Notes: generated by a model from the sequence alone, not told the origin. 44,183 bases of DNA from JALZAA01 sp046724655 (GCA_046724655.1 JBKOWY010000104.1:1-44183), one strand, 5' to 3'; counted from the stretch's first letter, positions 19,064-26,974 are shown. Made by a program: numbers and translations.

Positions 19064-20179
19064 GTGGACGGAGCCAGGGAACGCGACGCCGAGCTGATGG
19101 CCCGCGCCGTCGAGCTCGGGGAGCGGGGCCGCCGGACGGCGCCGCCGAACCCCTGGGTCGGGGCCGTCATCGTCGACGAGCGCGGTGACGTGCGCGGCGA
19201 AGGCTTCCACGAGCGGCCGGGCTCTCCGCACGCCGAGGCCGTCGCCCTCGCCTCCGCCCGTGAGTACGCCCAGGACGGGACCGCCTACATCGCCCTCGAG
19301 CCGTGCGCCCATCACGGCCGGACGCCGCCCTGCACGGAGTCGCTGATCACGGCGGGGGTGGGGCGGGTGGTCGTGGCCCTCGAAGACCCCGACCCCCGAG
19401 TGGCCGGGCGAGGACTGGAGCAGCTCCGCGCCGCCGGCATCGACGTTGTCGTCGGGACCGGAGCCGCGGCCGCGGCGCGGTCGCTCGGTCCCTACCTGCA
19501 CCATCGCCGCACCGGCCGCGCCTGGTGCCTGCTCAAGACCTCCATGAGCCTCGACGCGCGGACGGCTGCCGCGGACGGTTCGTCCCGCTGGATCACCGGC
19601 CCCACCGCCCGCGCCGACGCCCACGGCCTGCGAGCCGAGTCGCAGGCCGTCGTCATCGGTGCCGGTACGGCCCTCGCCGACCAGCCGACCTTGACGGCGC
19701 GTGACGTTGAACCGCCCGTCGAACGGCAGCCGCTCCGCGTCCTGCTCGACAGCCGGGGCCGCGTGCCCCCGACCGGGCCGCTGTTCGACCCGGGGCTCGC
19801 GCCCACCTTGGTGGTCACCACGGACGCGGCTCCGTCCACCGCCGTGGACGGATGGCGGGCGGCGGAAGCGAAGGTGGAGACCGTGCCGCACGGCCCGGGG
19901 GGCGTCGACCTCGAGGCGACTCTCGACCTGCTGGGGCGCCACGACGTCGTGCAAGCCATGGTCGAGGGAGGCGCGACCCTGCACGGAGAGCTGCTCGCAG
20001 CCCGGCTGGCCGACCGCCTCATCGCGTACGTCGCGCCCACGGTGCTCGGTCCACGCGGGCTCCCCGCGTTTCCGCAGCCCGACCGCGACACGGTCGCTGA
20101 TGCCGATGCGTGGCAACTCGTCTCCGCAACACCACTCGGTGACGACGTCCGCCTCGAGTACGAGCCCGGGGACCACTGA
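19064..20179 (+). CDS. ribD: Riboflavin biosynthesis protein RibD (deaminase/reductase)
   Basis: Bifunctional diaminohydroxyphosphoribosylaminopyrimidine deaminase and 5-amino-6-(5-phosphoribosylamino)uracil reductase, 371 aa. The deaminase domain (about 1-150) has the zinc motif HAE (His56, Glu58) and PCAHHGRTPPC (Cys81, Cys90). The reductase domain (about 155-371) contains KTSMSLDART, a dihydrofolate-reductase-like signature, and MVEGGATLHGELL. GTG 19064 follows GAGGTG at 19053-19058. The gene is first in the operon controlled by the FMN riboswitch. Confidence 0.97.
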   Translation: MDGARERDAELMARAVELGERGRRTAPPNPWVGAVIVDERGDVRGEGFHERPGSPHAEAVALASAREYAQDGTAYIALEPCAHHGRTPPCTESLITAGVGRVVVALEDPDPRVAGRGLEQLRAAGIDVVVGTGAAAAARSLGPYLHHRRTGRAWCLLKTSMSLDARTAAADGSSRWITGPTARADAHGLRAESQAVVIGAGTALADQPTLTARDVEPPVERQPLRVLLDSRGRVPPTGPLFDPGLAPTLVVTTDAAPSTAVDGWRAAEAKVETVPHGPGGVDLEATLDLLGRHDVVQAMVEGGATLHGELLAARLADRLIAYVAPTVLGPRGLPAFPQPDRDTVADADAWQLVSATPLGDDVRLEYEPGDH

Positions 20180-20180
20180 C

Positions 20181-20789
20181 ATGTTCACCGGCATCGTCGA
20201 GGAGCTCGGCAAGGTTCGCGGGATCCAGCCCCATGATGGTGGCGCCCGCGTCGAGATCGAGGCCGTGACAGTCATTGCGGACGCAACCGTGGGCGATTCG
20301 ATCGCGGTGAACGGCTGCTGTGTGACCGTCGTCGAGCTCGGAGACAAGTGGTGGGCAGCCGACGCGGTGATCGAGACGCTGAACCGCACCGCGCTCGGCG
20401 CGCTCGAAGTGGGCGAGCCGGTGAACCTCGAACGTCCGTTGCGGCCGTCCGACCGGCTCGGAGGACACCTCGTGCAGGGGCACGTCGACGCCGTCGGGCG
20501 TGTCGACTCGCGCACACCTCTCCCGGATGGGTCGACCCTGTTCACGTTCTCCGCGCCGGCAGACGCGCTGCGCTACGTGGTCGAGAAGGGATCCGTTGCG
20601 GTGGACGGCATCAGCCTCACCGTCGCGGCCGTGAGCGACGAGACGTTCGACGTCGCGGTGATCCCGCACACGCTCGCGGTCACAAGCCTCGGACACAAGG
20701 AAACCGGTGCGCCCGTCAACATCGAGGTCGACCTCATAGCCAAGTACGTCGAACGACTGCTCACACCGATTTCCCGCGAAGGGATCTGA
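20181..20789 (+). CDS. ribE: Riboflavin synthase alpha chain
   Basis: Dismutates two 6,7-dimethyl-8-ribityllumazine molecules to riboflavin. It is 202 aa with the internal duplication typical of the family. Repeat 1 starts MFTGIVEELGKV and repeat 2 near residue 98 with VQGHVDAVGRV. NGCCVTV and VDGISLTV are the matching motifs of the two halves. ATG 20181 is one base after the ribD stop. A long upstream-open frame in the same phase is a shadow over ribD. This gene is called ribC or ribE depending on the organism. Confidence 0.97.
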   Translation: MFTGIVEELGKVRGIQPHDGGARVEIEAVTVIADATVGDSIAVNGCCVTVVELGDKWWAADAVIETLNRTALGALEVGEPVNLERPLRPSDRLGGHLVQGHVDAVGRVDSRTPLPDGSTLFTFSAPADALRYVVEKGSVAVDGISLTVAAVSDETFDVAVIPHTLAVTSLGHKETGAPVNIEVDLIAKYVERLLTPISREGI

Positions 20790-20791
20790 CG

Positions 20792-22018
20792 ATGCCGTTC
20801 AGCACGATCGAGGACGCGATCACCGCCATCGGCGACGGCGAGCTGGTGATCGTCGTCGACGACGCCAACCGGGAGAACGAGGGCGACCTCATCATCGCGG
20901 CCGAGAAGGTGACGCCCGAGGCGATGGCGTTCATAATTCGGCACACGAGCGGCGTGGTGTGCATGCCGCTCGAGGGCGCGCGCCTCGACGAGCTCCAGCT
21001 GCCGATGATGGTCGCGGAGAACACCACGGCGTACCGCACCGCGTTCACGGTCTCCGTCGACGCCAAGCGGGGCACGACCACCGGCATCTCCGCCGCCGAT
21101 CGCGCGACGACCGTGCACACGCTCATCGACCGGGCCAGCACGCCCGACGACCTGGCCCGGCCGGGCCACATCTTCCCGTTGCGATACCGGGACGGTGGCG
21201 TGCTCAAGCGGGCAGGCCACACCGAGGCGGCCGTCGACCTCGCCCGCCTCGCCGGTCTGTACCCGGCGGGCGCGCTCGCCGAGGTGGTGAACGACGACGG
21301 CACGATGGCGCGCCTGCCCGAGCTCGACCGCTTCGCCGCCGAGCACGGCCTCCGGCTCATCTCCATCGCCGACCTGATCCGCTACCGGCGCCATCGAGAG
21401 AAGCTCGTCCGCCGGATCTCCGAGGCCCGCATCCCGACCAAGTACGGCGAGTTCACCGCCTACGTGTTCGAGTCGCTCCTCGACGGGACCGAGCACATGG
21501 CGTTCGTGCGTGGCGAGGTCGCGGGCAAACCGAACGTGCTCGTGCGCGTGCACTCGGAGTGCCTGACCGGCGACGTGTTCGGGTCGATCCGTTGCGACTG
21601 CGGGGTCCAGCTCGACCTCGCCCTCGAGCACGTCGCGCTCGAGGACCAAGGGGTGATCGTCTACCTCAGAGGGCACGAGGGACGGGGCATCGGCCTCGGT
21701 CACAAGCTGCGCGCGTACACACTGCAGGACCAGGGCCGCGACACCGTCGAAGCCAATGTCGAGCTCGGCTTCCCGATCGACTCGCGCGAGTACGGCATCG
21801 GATCGCAGATCCTCGTCGACCTCGGCATCTCGACGATGCGCCTCATGACCAACAACCCGGCCAAGTACGGCGGCCTCGAGGGCTACGGCCTCGAGATCGT
21901 CGAGCGGGTCCCGCTGCGCTCGCACCCCACCGACGAGAACATCGCCTACCTCCGCGCCAAGCAGGAGAAGATGGGCCACCTCCTCGAAATCGAAGACGAG
22001 GGACTCGGGCGCAGTTAG
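20792..22018 (+). CDS. ribBA: Bifunctional DHBP synthase / GTP cyclohydrolase II (RibBA)
   Basis: Supplies both riboflavin precursors, 3,4-dihydroxy-2-butanone 4-phosphate and the GTP-derived pyrimidine. It is 408 aa. The RibB domain (about 1-200) has DANRENEGD at residues 24-32 and RAGHTEA. The RibA domain has the zinc cysteines 257, 268 and 270 in HSECLTGDVFGSIRCDCG and RGHEGRGIGL. Both halves look catalytically complete. The ATG is two bases after ribE. Confidence 0.97.
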   Translation: MPFSTIEDAITAIGDGELVIVVDDANRENEGDLIIAAEKVTPEAMAFIIRHTSGVVCMPLEGARLDELQLPMMVAENTTAYRTAFTVSVDAKRGTTTGISAADRATTVHTLIDRASTPDDLARPGHIFPLRYRDGGVLKRAGHTEAAVDLARLAGLYPAGALAEVVNDDGTMARLPELDRFAAEHGLRLISIADLIRYRRHREKLVRRISEARIPTKYGEFTAYVFESLLDGTEHMAFVRGEVAGKPNVLVRVHSECLTGDVFGSIRCDCGVQLDLALEHVALEDQGVIVYLRGHEGRGIGLGHKLRAYTLQDQGRDTVEANVELGFPIDSREYGIGSQILVDLGISTMRLMTNNPAKYGGLEGYGLEIVERVPLRSHPTDENIAYLRAKQEKMGHLLEIEDEGLGRS

Positions 22019-22034
22019 CCTCGTAAGAGCGTTT

Positions 22035-22520
22035 ATGGGGACGTACAGGGAGTACGAAGGCAGCCTCGACGCGTCGGGCATGCGGTTGGCGATCGTCGCC
22101 GGGCGGTTCAACGGCGACGTGACGAAGCGGCTGCTCGACGGCGCGCTCCACGAACTGCGCGCCCGAGGGCTCGAGCACGCCGCGGTGCCGGTGGTGTGGG
22201 TACCGGGGGCGTTCGAGATCCCGCTCGCGGCGAAGCGACTGGCGGAGTCGGGCGAACACGATGCCGTCGTCTGCCTCGGCGCCGTCATCCGCGGCGACAC
22301 ACCGCACTTCGAGTACGTCGCCGGTGAGTGCGCGGCCGGCATCAGCCGCGTCGCTCTCGACACCGGCGTTCCCATCTCCTTCGGCGTGCTGACCACCGAC
22401 GACCTCGACCAGGCGCTCGCCCGGGCCGGCGGAGCGGAAGGCAACAAAGGTGCCGAGGCGGCGGCCACGGCCGTCGAAATGGTCGACCTGCTGCGCCAAC
22501 TCGGGAAGCGGACGGACTGA
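22035..22520 (+). CDS. ribH: 6,7-dimethyl-8-ribityllumazine synthase
   Basis: Condenses the two RibBA/RibD products to the lumazine and usually forms icosahedral 60-mers. It is 161 aa. Motifs are IVAGRFN, VPGAFEIPLAAK, CLGAVIRGDTPHFEYV with catalytic His91, and GVLTTDDLDQALARAG. ATG 22035 lies 16 bases after ribBA with only a weak ribosome site (TAAGAG). The stop abuts the hisG GTG directly. Confidence 0.97.
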   Translation: MGTYREYEGSLDASGMRLAIVAGRFNGDVTKRLLDGALHELRARGLEHAAVPVVWVPGAFEIPLAAKRLAESGEHDAVVCLGAVIRGDTPHFEYVAGECAAGISRVALDTGVPISFGVLTTDDLDQALARAGGAEGNKGAEAAATAVEMVDLLRQLGKRTD

Positions 22521-23396
22521 GTGCTCCGCCTCGTCCTTCCCAAGGGCTCCCTCGAGCAGGCGACGATCCAGCTGTTCGAAGACGCCGACCTCGCGCTCAA
22601 CCGTGGCTCGGACGTCGACTACCGCGCGTCGATCGACGACCCGCGCGTGGCCGACGTCCGCATCCTGCGGCCCCAGGAGATCCCCCGGTATGTGGCGGAC
22701 GGACTGTTCGACCTCGGCGTCACGGGACGCGACTGGGTCGAGGAGACCGGGGCTGACGTCGTCACGCTGACCGAGCTGCACTACTCGAAAGCGACCGCCC
22801 GTCCCGTCCGTGTCGTGCTCGCGGTCGCAGCCGATTCGCCGTGGCGGGGGGTCACGGACTTTCCTCCCAGCGTCCGCATCCACACCGAGTACCCGGAGCT
22901 GACGCGGCGGTACTGCGAGAAGCATGGCGTCGACGCCGACATCTCCCTGTCGTACGGCGCCACCGAGGCGAAGGTGCCCGAGATCGCCGACGCCGTCGTC
23001 GAGCTCACCGAGACGGGCCGCGCGCTGCAAGTCGCGGGACTGAAGGTGCTCGACACGATCCTGGTCTCCCACACCGAGCTGATCGCGAATCCGGACGCGC
23101 ACGCCGATCCCGAGCGTCGGAAGGCGATGGAACAGCTCCGCACCTTGCTCACAGGCGCGCTCGAGGCGCGCGGCCGCGTGCTGGTCAAGCTCAACGTCGA
23201 CGAAGGCCGTCTCGACGAGGTGATCGACTTGCTCCCGGCACTCCGGTCACCGACAGTGTCCAAACTCGCCGGCACCGAGGGCTACGCACTCGAGGCCGTC
23301 GTTGCCAAGGCCGAGATCAACACGCTGATTCCCGCCCTCAAGGAGCACGGCGCGACGGGCATCATCGAGCTGCCGATCGCCAAGATCGTCCATTGA
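22521..23396 (+). CDS. hisG: ATP phosphoribosyltransferase, long form
   Basis: First enzyme of histidine synthesis (ATP + PRPP). The 291-residue length shows it is the long, histidine-regulated form with a C-terminal ACT-like domain (about 210-291), not the short HisZ-dependent type. It begins LRLVLPKGSLEQ; DLGVTGRDWVEE and the PRPP/phosphate region RIHTEYPELTRRY follow. In mycobacteria hisE lies just before hisG; here it follows ribH directly and no other his gene is in the window. Its stop overlaps the next start (TTGA). Confidence 0.96.
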   Translation: MLRLVLPKGSLEQATIQLFEDADLALNRGSDVDYRASIDDPRVADVRILRPQEIPRYVADGLFDLGVTGRDWVEETGADVVTLTELHYSKATARPVRVVLAVAADSPWRGVTDFPPSVRIHTEYPELTRRYCEKHGVDADISLSYGATEAKVPEIADAVVELTETGRALQVAGLKVLDTILVSHTELIANPDAHADPERRKAMEQLRTLLTGALEARGRVLVKLNVDEGRLDEVIDLLPALRSPTVSKLAGTEGYALEAVVAKAEINTLIPALKEHGATGIIELPIAKIVH

Positions 23397-23605
23397 TCGC
23401 CCGCTTGCGCGGTCAGGTGCGCAGCTTCGACGAGAGCCGCGGTTTCGGGGAGATCACGACCGAGGACGGCCGGACCTTCGCGTTCCACGCCACCGCGATC
23501 GCCGACGGCAGCCGCAAGATTGGCCAGGACGCGCTGGTCGAGTTCGACGTGGAAGCCGGTCTGCCCGGGCGCTGGGAGGCGGCGGCAATCAGGAAGTGCG
23601 GCTAG
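23393..23605 (+). CDS. Small cold-shock-domain protein
   Basis: A 70-aa protein with a recognisable CspA-like OB fold. GQVRSFDESRGFGEIT matches the RNP1 region (usually KGFGFI, here RGFGEI), TFAFHAT stands where RNP2 (VFVHF) is expected, and VEFDVEAG follows. The central aromatics are partly replaced, so nucleic-acid affinity may differ from classic cold-shock proteins. TTG 23393 overlaps the hisG stop (TTGA), implying coupled translation; an alternative TTG lies at 23405. The last 17 bases overlap the 3' end of the opposite-strand gene. Confidence 0.75.
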   Translation: MIARLRGQVRSFDESRGFGEITTEDGRTFAFHATAIADGSRKIGQDALVEFDVEAGLPGRWEAAAIRKCG

Positions 23606-25412
23606 GTCCACCGCGGTGATGGGCGGGTCCGCCCGCACCCTCGATCCGCGACAGGTTGCACGCGCTGTTGACGAGCGACACGTGCGTGAACGCCTGCGGA
23701 AAGTTGCCGAGTTGCCGGTTGCCCTCTGGGTCGTACTCCTCGGCGAGGAGTCCCACGTCGTTGGTCAACCCGATCAACTGTTCGAACAAGGCGCGCGCTT
23801 CGTCGACGCGCCCCATCAGCGCGAGGTTGTCGACCAGCCAGAACGTGCACGGTAGGAACACGCCTTCGCCCGGGGGGAGCCCGTCAACGGCGCTGTCGGT
23901 CGTGTAGCGCCTGACGAAGCCGTCGGTGGTCAGCTCGCGTTGTATGGCGGCGACCGTCCCTTGCACTCGCTCGTCGGTCGCGGGCAAAAAGCCGACGAGT
24001 GGCATCATCAGCAACGCGGCGTCGAGGTTCGTGGATCCGTACGCCTGGACGAACGTCTTGCGATCTTCGTCGAACGCCTTGGCGCACACCTCGGCGTGGA
24101 TCTCGTCGCGGAAACCCGTCCACCGTGCGATGCGCAGTGCGTCGCTCTCGTCGCCGAACTCCTCGAGGCCGCGTACGGCACGGTCGAACGCGACCCAGGC
24201 CATGACCTTCGAGTGGGTGAAGTGCTGACGGGGCCCCCGCACCTCCCAGATGCCTTCGTCCGGCTGTTTCCAGGCGTGCTCGAGGGAATTCATGAGCGCC
24301 ACAATCAGGTTGCGGGCGTTGACGTCGCGTCCGGCGATGGTGCTGCGGCGGCTCTGGTACAGCGCGTCGATGACCTCCCCGTACACGTCCAGTTGGAACT
24401 GCTCGGACGCCGCGTTGCCCATCCGGACGGGCTGGGAGCCCTCATAGCCGGGAAGCCAGAGCACCTCCCATTCCGTCAGCCGGCGTTCGCCGGCGGGCCC
24501 GTACATGATCTGCAGATCGGACGCCTCGCCGGCCACGGCGCGCAGCAGCCACGCCCGCCAGGCCTTGGCTTCCTCCCCGTACCCGGCGTGCATCAGGGCG
24601 AGGAGCGTGAACGTCGCGTCACGGAGCCAGCAGAACCGGTAATCCCAGTTGCGGACGCCGCCGATCCACTCCGGCAGCGACGACGTGGGCGCGGCCATGA
24701 TGCCGCCCGTCGGCGCGTACGTGAGCGCCTTCAGTGTGATGACCGAGCGCTGCACGGCCTCGGGCCAGTCGCCGTCGTAGGTCCACTTCTTCGCCCAGTT
24801 GTGCCACCACGACTCGGTCCGGGTCAGGGACCAGGTCGCGTTCCGCGGACGCGGTAGGTGCTGGTGCGACGGGTACCACGCGAGGCTGAACGCCAGACGC
24901 TGACCGTGGCGGATCGTGAACTCTGCAACCGTCGAGTGCCCGACGCCGCGCGTTTCGACCGGCGTGCGGAGCACGAGCGCGTCCGGACCCGCCACGGCCG
25001 CCAGGGCGCCCCCGATGTTGTGCACCCAGGGAATGATGTGTCCGTAGTCGAAGCGGATGGTCAAGTGCATGCGCATCGGCACATGTCCACGTATGCCTTC
25101 GACGATCCTGATCACGTCGACGGTCTGGTCCCGGATGGGCATGAAGTCGACGATCCGGACCGACCCGTCGGGCGTGTCGAACTCCATCTCGAGGACGAGC
25201 GTGTGGTCGCGATACCGCCGGCGCGTGGCGCGGCCTCCCGCGGCCGGCGCGATCTGCCAGCGCCCGTGGTTCTCGTCTCCCAGGAGCGCGGCGAAGCAGG
25301 CTCCGCTGTCGAACCTGGGTGCGCACATCCAGTCGATCGAGCCGTCGTCGCCGACGAGCGCGACGGTTTGTGTATCGCCGATCATGGCGTAGTGCTCGAT
25401 GCGCGATGCCAC
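23589..25412 (-). CDS. Glycoside hydrolase family 15 protein (trehalase/glucoamylase-like)
   Basis: A 607-aa cytosolic GH15 enzyme related to actinobacterial trehalases and glucoamylase-like proteins. The N-terminal beta-sandwich domain (about 1-230) begins IEHYAMIGDTQTVALVGDDGSIDW. The (alpha/alpha)6 barrel follows with NWDYRFCWLRDA. The two catalytic glutamates probably lie in GIWEVRG (Glu390) and AEEYDPEG (Glu558/559), near NFPQAFTHVSLVN. No signal peptide is seen. Substrate (trehalose versus alpha-glucan) cannot be settled from sequence. GTG at 25412 lacks a clear ribosome site; TAGCTT ends six bases upstream, suggesting a leaderless message. The frame ends inside the cold-shock gene on the other strand. 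Confidence 0.93.
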   Translation of the reverse strand: MASRIEHYAMIGDTQTVALVGDDGSIDWMCAPRFDSGACFAALLGDENHGRWQIAPAAGGRATRRRYRDHTLVLEMEFDTPDGSVRIVDFMPIRDQTVDVIRIVEGIRGHVPMRMHLTIRFDYGHIIPWVHNIGGALAAVAGPDALVLRTPVETRGVGHSTVAEFTIRHGQRLAFSLAWYPSHQHLPRPRNATWSLTRTESWWHNWAKKWTYDGDWPEAVQRSVITLKALTYAPTGGIMAAPTSSLPEWIGGVRNWDYRFCWLRDATFTLLALMHAGYGEEAKAWRAWLLRAVAGEASDLQIMYGPAGERRLTEWEVLWLPGYEGSQPVRMGNAASEQFQLDVYGEVIDALYQSRRSTIAGRDVNARNLIVALMNSLEHAWKQPDEGIWEVRGPRQHFTHSKVMAWVAFDRAVRGLEEFGDESDALRIARWTGFRDEIHAEVCAKAFDEDRKTFVQAYGSTNLDAALLMMPLVGFLPATDERVQGTVAAIQRELTTDGFVRRYTTDSAVDGLPPGEGVFLPCTFWLVDNLALMGRVDEARALFEQLIGLTNDVGLLAEEYDPEGNRQLGNFPQAFTHVSLVNSACNLSRIEGAGGPAHHRGGPSRTS

Positions 25413-25432
25413 AGCTGGAAGCTATCCGCGCC

Positions 25433-25852
25433 CTATCCGCCACTCCCCTCGCCGGCGTCGCCTTCTTCTCGCCGGGTCATCTCGACGAAGGCAAGCCGCA
25501 GCTGGCTCAGCGCGTCGCGAAGCGGTTGCTCGTGGCGCCCGAGGCGGTCGCCGAGCCCCTCGACGAGCGCACCCATCGCGTCGATGGCGAGCTGGGCCTG
25601 CTCGAGGTCGGGCGACTGTCCCTCCTGCGGCGAGAGATGCAACACCGCGAGCTCCCAGAGTCCGATCGCGTGATTGGCGACGATGTCGGCGACCGGCGTG
25701 GCCGCCAGCTGCTCCCGGAGCTCACGGAGCTGCTCCCGTGCCTGCTCGTCCGTCAGGTCACCGGCGGCGCCTGCTTCGGCTCGCGGCGCTTGTCCCTCGG
25801 CTTCCTGCGGTGACGGCTCGTGCTCGCCGCCCGGCGTCCAGAGCGTGCTCAC
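25433..25852 (-). CDS. DUF1844 domain protein
   Basis: A 139-aa protein with an acidic, low-complexity first third and a helical domain from about residue 50. That domain (VADIVANHAIGLWELAVLHL, PDLEQAQLAIDAMGALVEGL, LRDALSQLRLAFVEM) resembles actinobacterial DUF1844 proteins, which often lie next to infC. No catalytic motif is visible and the function is unknown. GTG 25852 begins the frame. It is divergent from infC and sits 20 bases upstream of the GH15 gene, probably in one transcript with it. Confidence 0.8.
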   Translation of the reverse strand: MSTLWTPGGEHEPSPQEAEGQAPRAEAGAAGDLTDEQAREQLRELREQLAATPVADIVANHAIGLWELAVLHLSPQEGQSPDLEQAQLAIDAMGALVEGLGDRLGRHEQPLRDALSQLRLAFVEMTRREEGDAGEGSGG

Positions 25853-25990
25853 GCTGATATCCTGACCTCTTCACATCCGAACTGGGAAGTGGGACCGGCG
25901 CCTTCGCCGCTTTCCCCACCCGGCCGCATCGCCCGGTCCCCGGGGGGTTCGAGCCCGGGTTCGTTGTCACGGCCGCCCCAGCGGTCGAGC

Positions 25991-26042
25991 GATGGCGGAC
26001 TTCCGGTGTCCGCCATCTTCGCGTTTCGGCGCCGTGGCGGAC
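25991..26042 (+). promoter_or_regulatory. infC leader: two mutually exclusive hairpins (attenuator candidate)
   Basis: Hairpin A pairs GATGGCGGAC (25991-26000) with GTCCGCCATC (26008-26017): ten perfect pairs around a 7-nt loop, followed by the moderately T-rich TTCGCGTTTCGG. Hairpin B pairs GTCCGCCA (26008-26015) with a second copy of TGGCGGAC at 26035-26042. A and B share the same strand and cannot form together. This is the layout of a terminator/antiterminator or ribosome-access switch. The full leader between the DUF1844 and infC starts is 222 bp; upstream of the hairpins no convincing promoter was found. Confidence 0.55.
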
Positions 26043-26078
26043 CTACTAGCGACGCGAGGCCAAGGGGTGATCACATAG
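25992..26078 (+). CDS. Possible 28-codon infC leader peptide
   Basis: ATG 25992 opens a 28-codon frame (begins MADFRCPPSSRF) that runs through both leader hairpins and stops with TAG at 26076-26078. The stop overlaps the proposed infC ATA codon as ATAG. A ribosome translating it would disrupt hairpin A and end on the infC start. The ribosome site is weak (GAGCG). There is no protein homology I recognise, and the overlap could be chance in high-GC DNA. Confidence 0.3.
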   Translation: MADFRCPPSSRFGAVADLLATRGQGVIT

Positions 26079-26656
26079 CCACAGACGACGCCAGGATCAA
26101 CGACCGCATCCGGGCTCGCGAGGTCCTGCTCATCGGACCCGACGGGCAGCAGCTCGGGGTGAAGCCGCTACCGGAGGCACTCGCGATCGCCCGAGACGAG
26201 GAGCTCGATCTCGTGGAGGTCGCACCGAACGCCAATCCGCCGGTCTGCCGGATCATGGACTTCAACAAGTGGAAGTACGAGCAGCAGCAGCGGCGCAAGG
26301 AGTCACGGCGGAAGGCGACGAGCGTCGTCGTGAAGGAGATGAAGTTCCGGCCCAAGATCGACGAGCACGACTACGTGACGAAGATGAAGCACGTCGAGCG
26401 TTTCCTCGCCGAGGGGTCGAAGGTGAAGCTCACGATCATGTTTCGCGGACGAGAGGTGTTCCATCCCGAGCTTGGGCTGCGGATCCTGGAACGCGTCGCC
26501 GATCAGGTGAGCGACATTGCCACCGTCGAGTCGGCGCCACGGCAGGACGGGCGCAACATGACGATGGTCCTGAATCCGATGAAGCGGCCCGCCCGGACCC
26601 GGGCGGCGGCGGCCCCACCTCCGCCGGGCGGGAACGGCAGCGAAGGAGCGCAGTGA
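26075..26656 (+). CDS. infC: Translation initiation factor IF-3, with ATA start
   Basis: Binds the 30S subunit, prevents 50S joining and rejects non-canonical start codons. It is about 193 aa: an N-terminal domain ARINDRIRAREVLLIGPDGQQLG, the linker MDFNKWKYEQQQRRKE, a C-terminal domain with KEMKFRPKIDEHDYVTK and MFRGRE, and a proline/alanine-rich tail. No ATG, GTG or TTG sits at the family N-terminus; ATA 26075 does, seven bases after AGGGG at 26063-26067. Rare infC start codons (AUU in E. coli) let IF-3 repress its own synthesis. The frame is open upstream to 25820 (GTG at 26006 would be the nearest usual start), but that extension is leader-like and unconserved. The stop overlaps rpmI (TGATG). 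Confidence 0.93.
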   Translation: MATDDARINDRIRAREVLLIGPDGQQLGVKPLPEALAIARDEELDLVEVAPNANPPVCRIMDFNKWKYEQQQRRKESRRKATSVVVKEMKFRPKIDEHDYVTKMKHVERFLAEGSKVKLTIMFRGREVFHPELGLRILERVADQVSDIATVESAPRQDGRNMTMVLNPMKRPARTRAAAAPPPPGGNGSEGAQ

Positions 26657-26850
26657 TGCCGAAGATGAAGACACACCGGGGGGCGGCCAAGCGCTACCAG
26701 GTCACGGGGTCGGGCAAAATCCGGCGGCGGAAGGCGTTCCGTTCGCACCTGCTCGAGAAGAAGTCGAGTCGGCGCACCCGGCGGCTGGCGCGAGGCGCCG
26801 AGGTGACCGGCGGCGACCGAAAGCACGTCGAGCGCCTCCTGGGGAGGTAG
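26656..26850 (+). CDS. rpmI: 50S ribosomal protein L35
   Basis: A 64-aa, highly basic ribosomal protein with the family start PKMKTHRGAAKRYQVTGSGKI and a C-terminal KHVERLLGR. ATG 26656 shares its first base with the infC stop. It is part of the universal infC-rpmI-rplT cluster. The following 124-bp spacer is unusually long and structured. Confidence 0.97.
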   Translation: MPKMKTHRGAAKRYQVTGSGKIRRRKAFRSHLLEKKSSRRTRRLARGAEVTGGDRKHVERLLGR

Positions 26851-26880
26851 CGAGGCGACACAGGGTGGCACCTCGGGCAG

Positions 26881-26946
26881 GGGCCGGGGGTTCCCCGGTC
26901 CCGGACCGAGATGATGGTTGGCTGGAGCACTTGCTCAAGCAAGTGC
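26881..26946 (+). promoter_or_regulatory. Two tandem hairpins in the rpmI-rplT spacer
   Basis: Hairpin 1 is CCGGGG (26884-26889), loop GTT and CCCCGG (26893-26898), extended past a bulged T by GGG (26881-26883) with CCC (26900-26902). Hairpin 2 is GCACTTGC (26927-26934), loop TCAA and GCAAGTGC (26939-26946), eight perfect pairs ending 28 bases before the rplT GTG. In E. coli and Bacillus, L20 represses this operon through structured mRNA. Placement just before rplT makes an L20 site plausible, but that is inference. Confidence 0.5.
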
Positions 26947-26974
26947 GACCAGAGAGGTAGTGGAGGAAGCCACG

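Noticed and set aside
25936..25960. tRNA T-arm-like sequence (GGTTCGAGCC) upstream of infC
   Set aside because: There is no acceptor, D or anticodon arm in the flanking bases on either strand, so it is not a tRNA gene.
25820..26074. N-terminal extension of infC by up to 85 residues
   Set aside because: The extension has no similarity to IF-3 and covers the leader hairpins and probable 5' UTR. The family N-terminus begins at the ATA codon.
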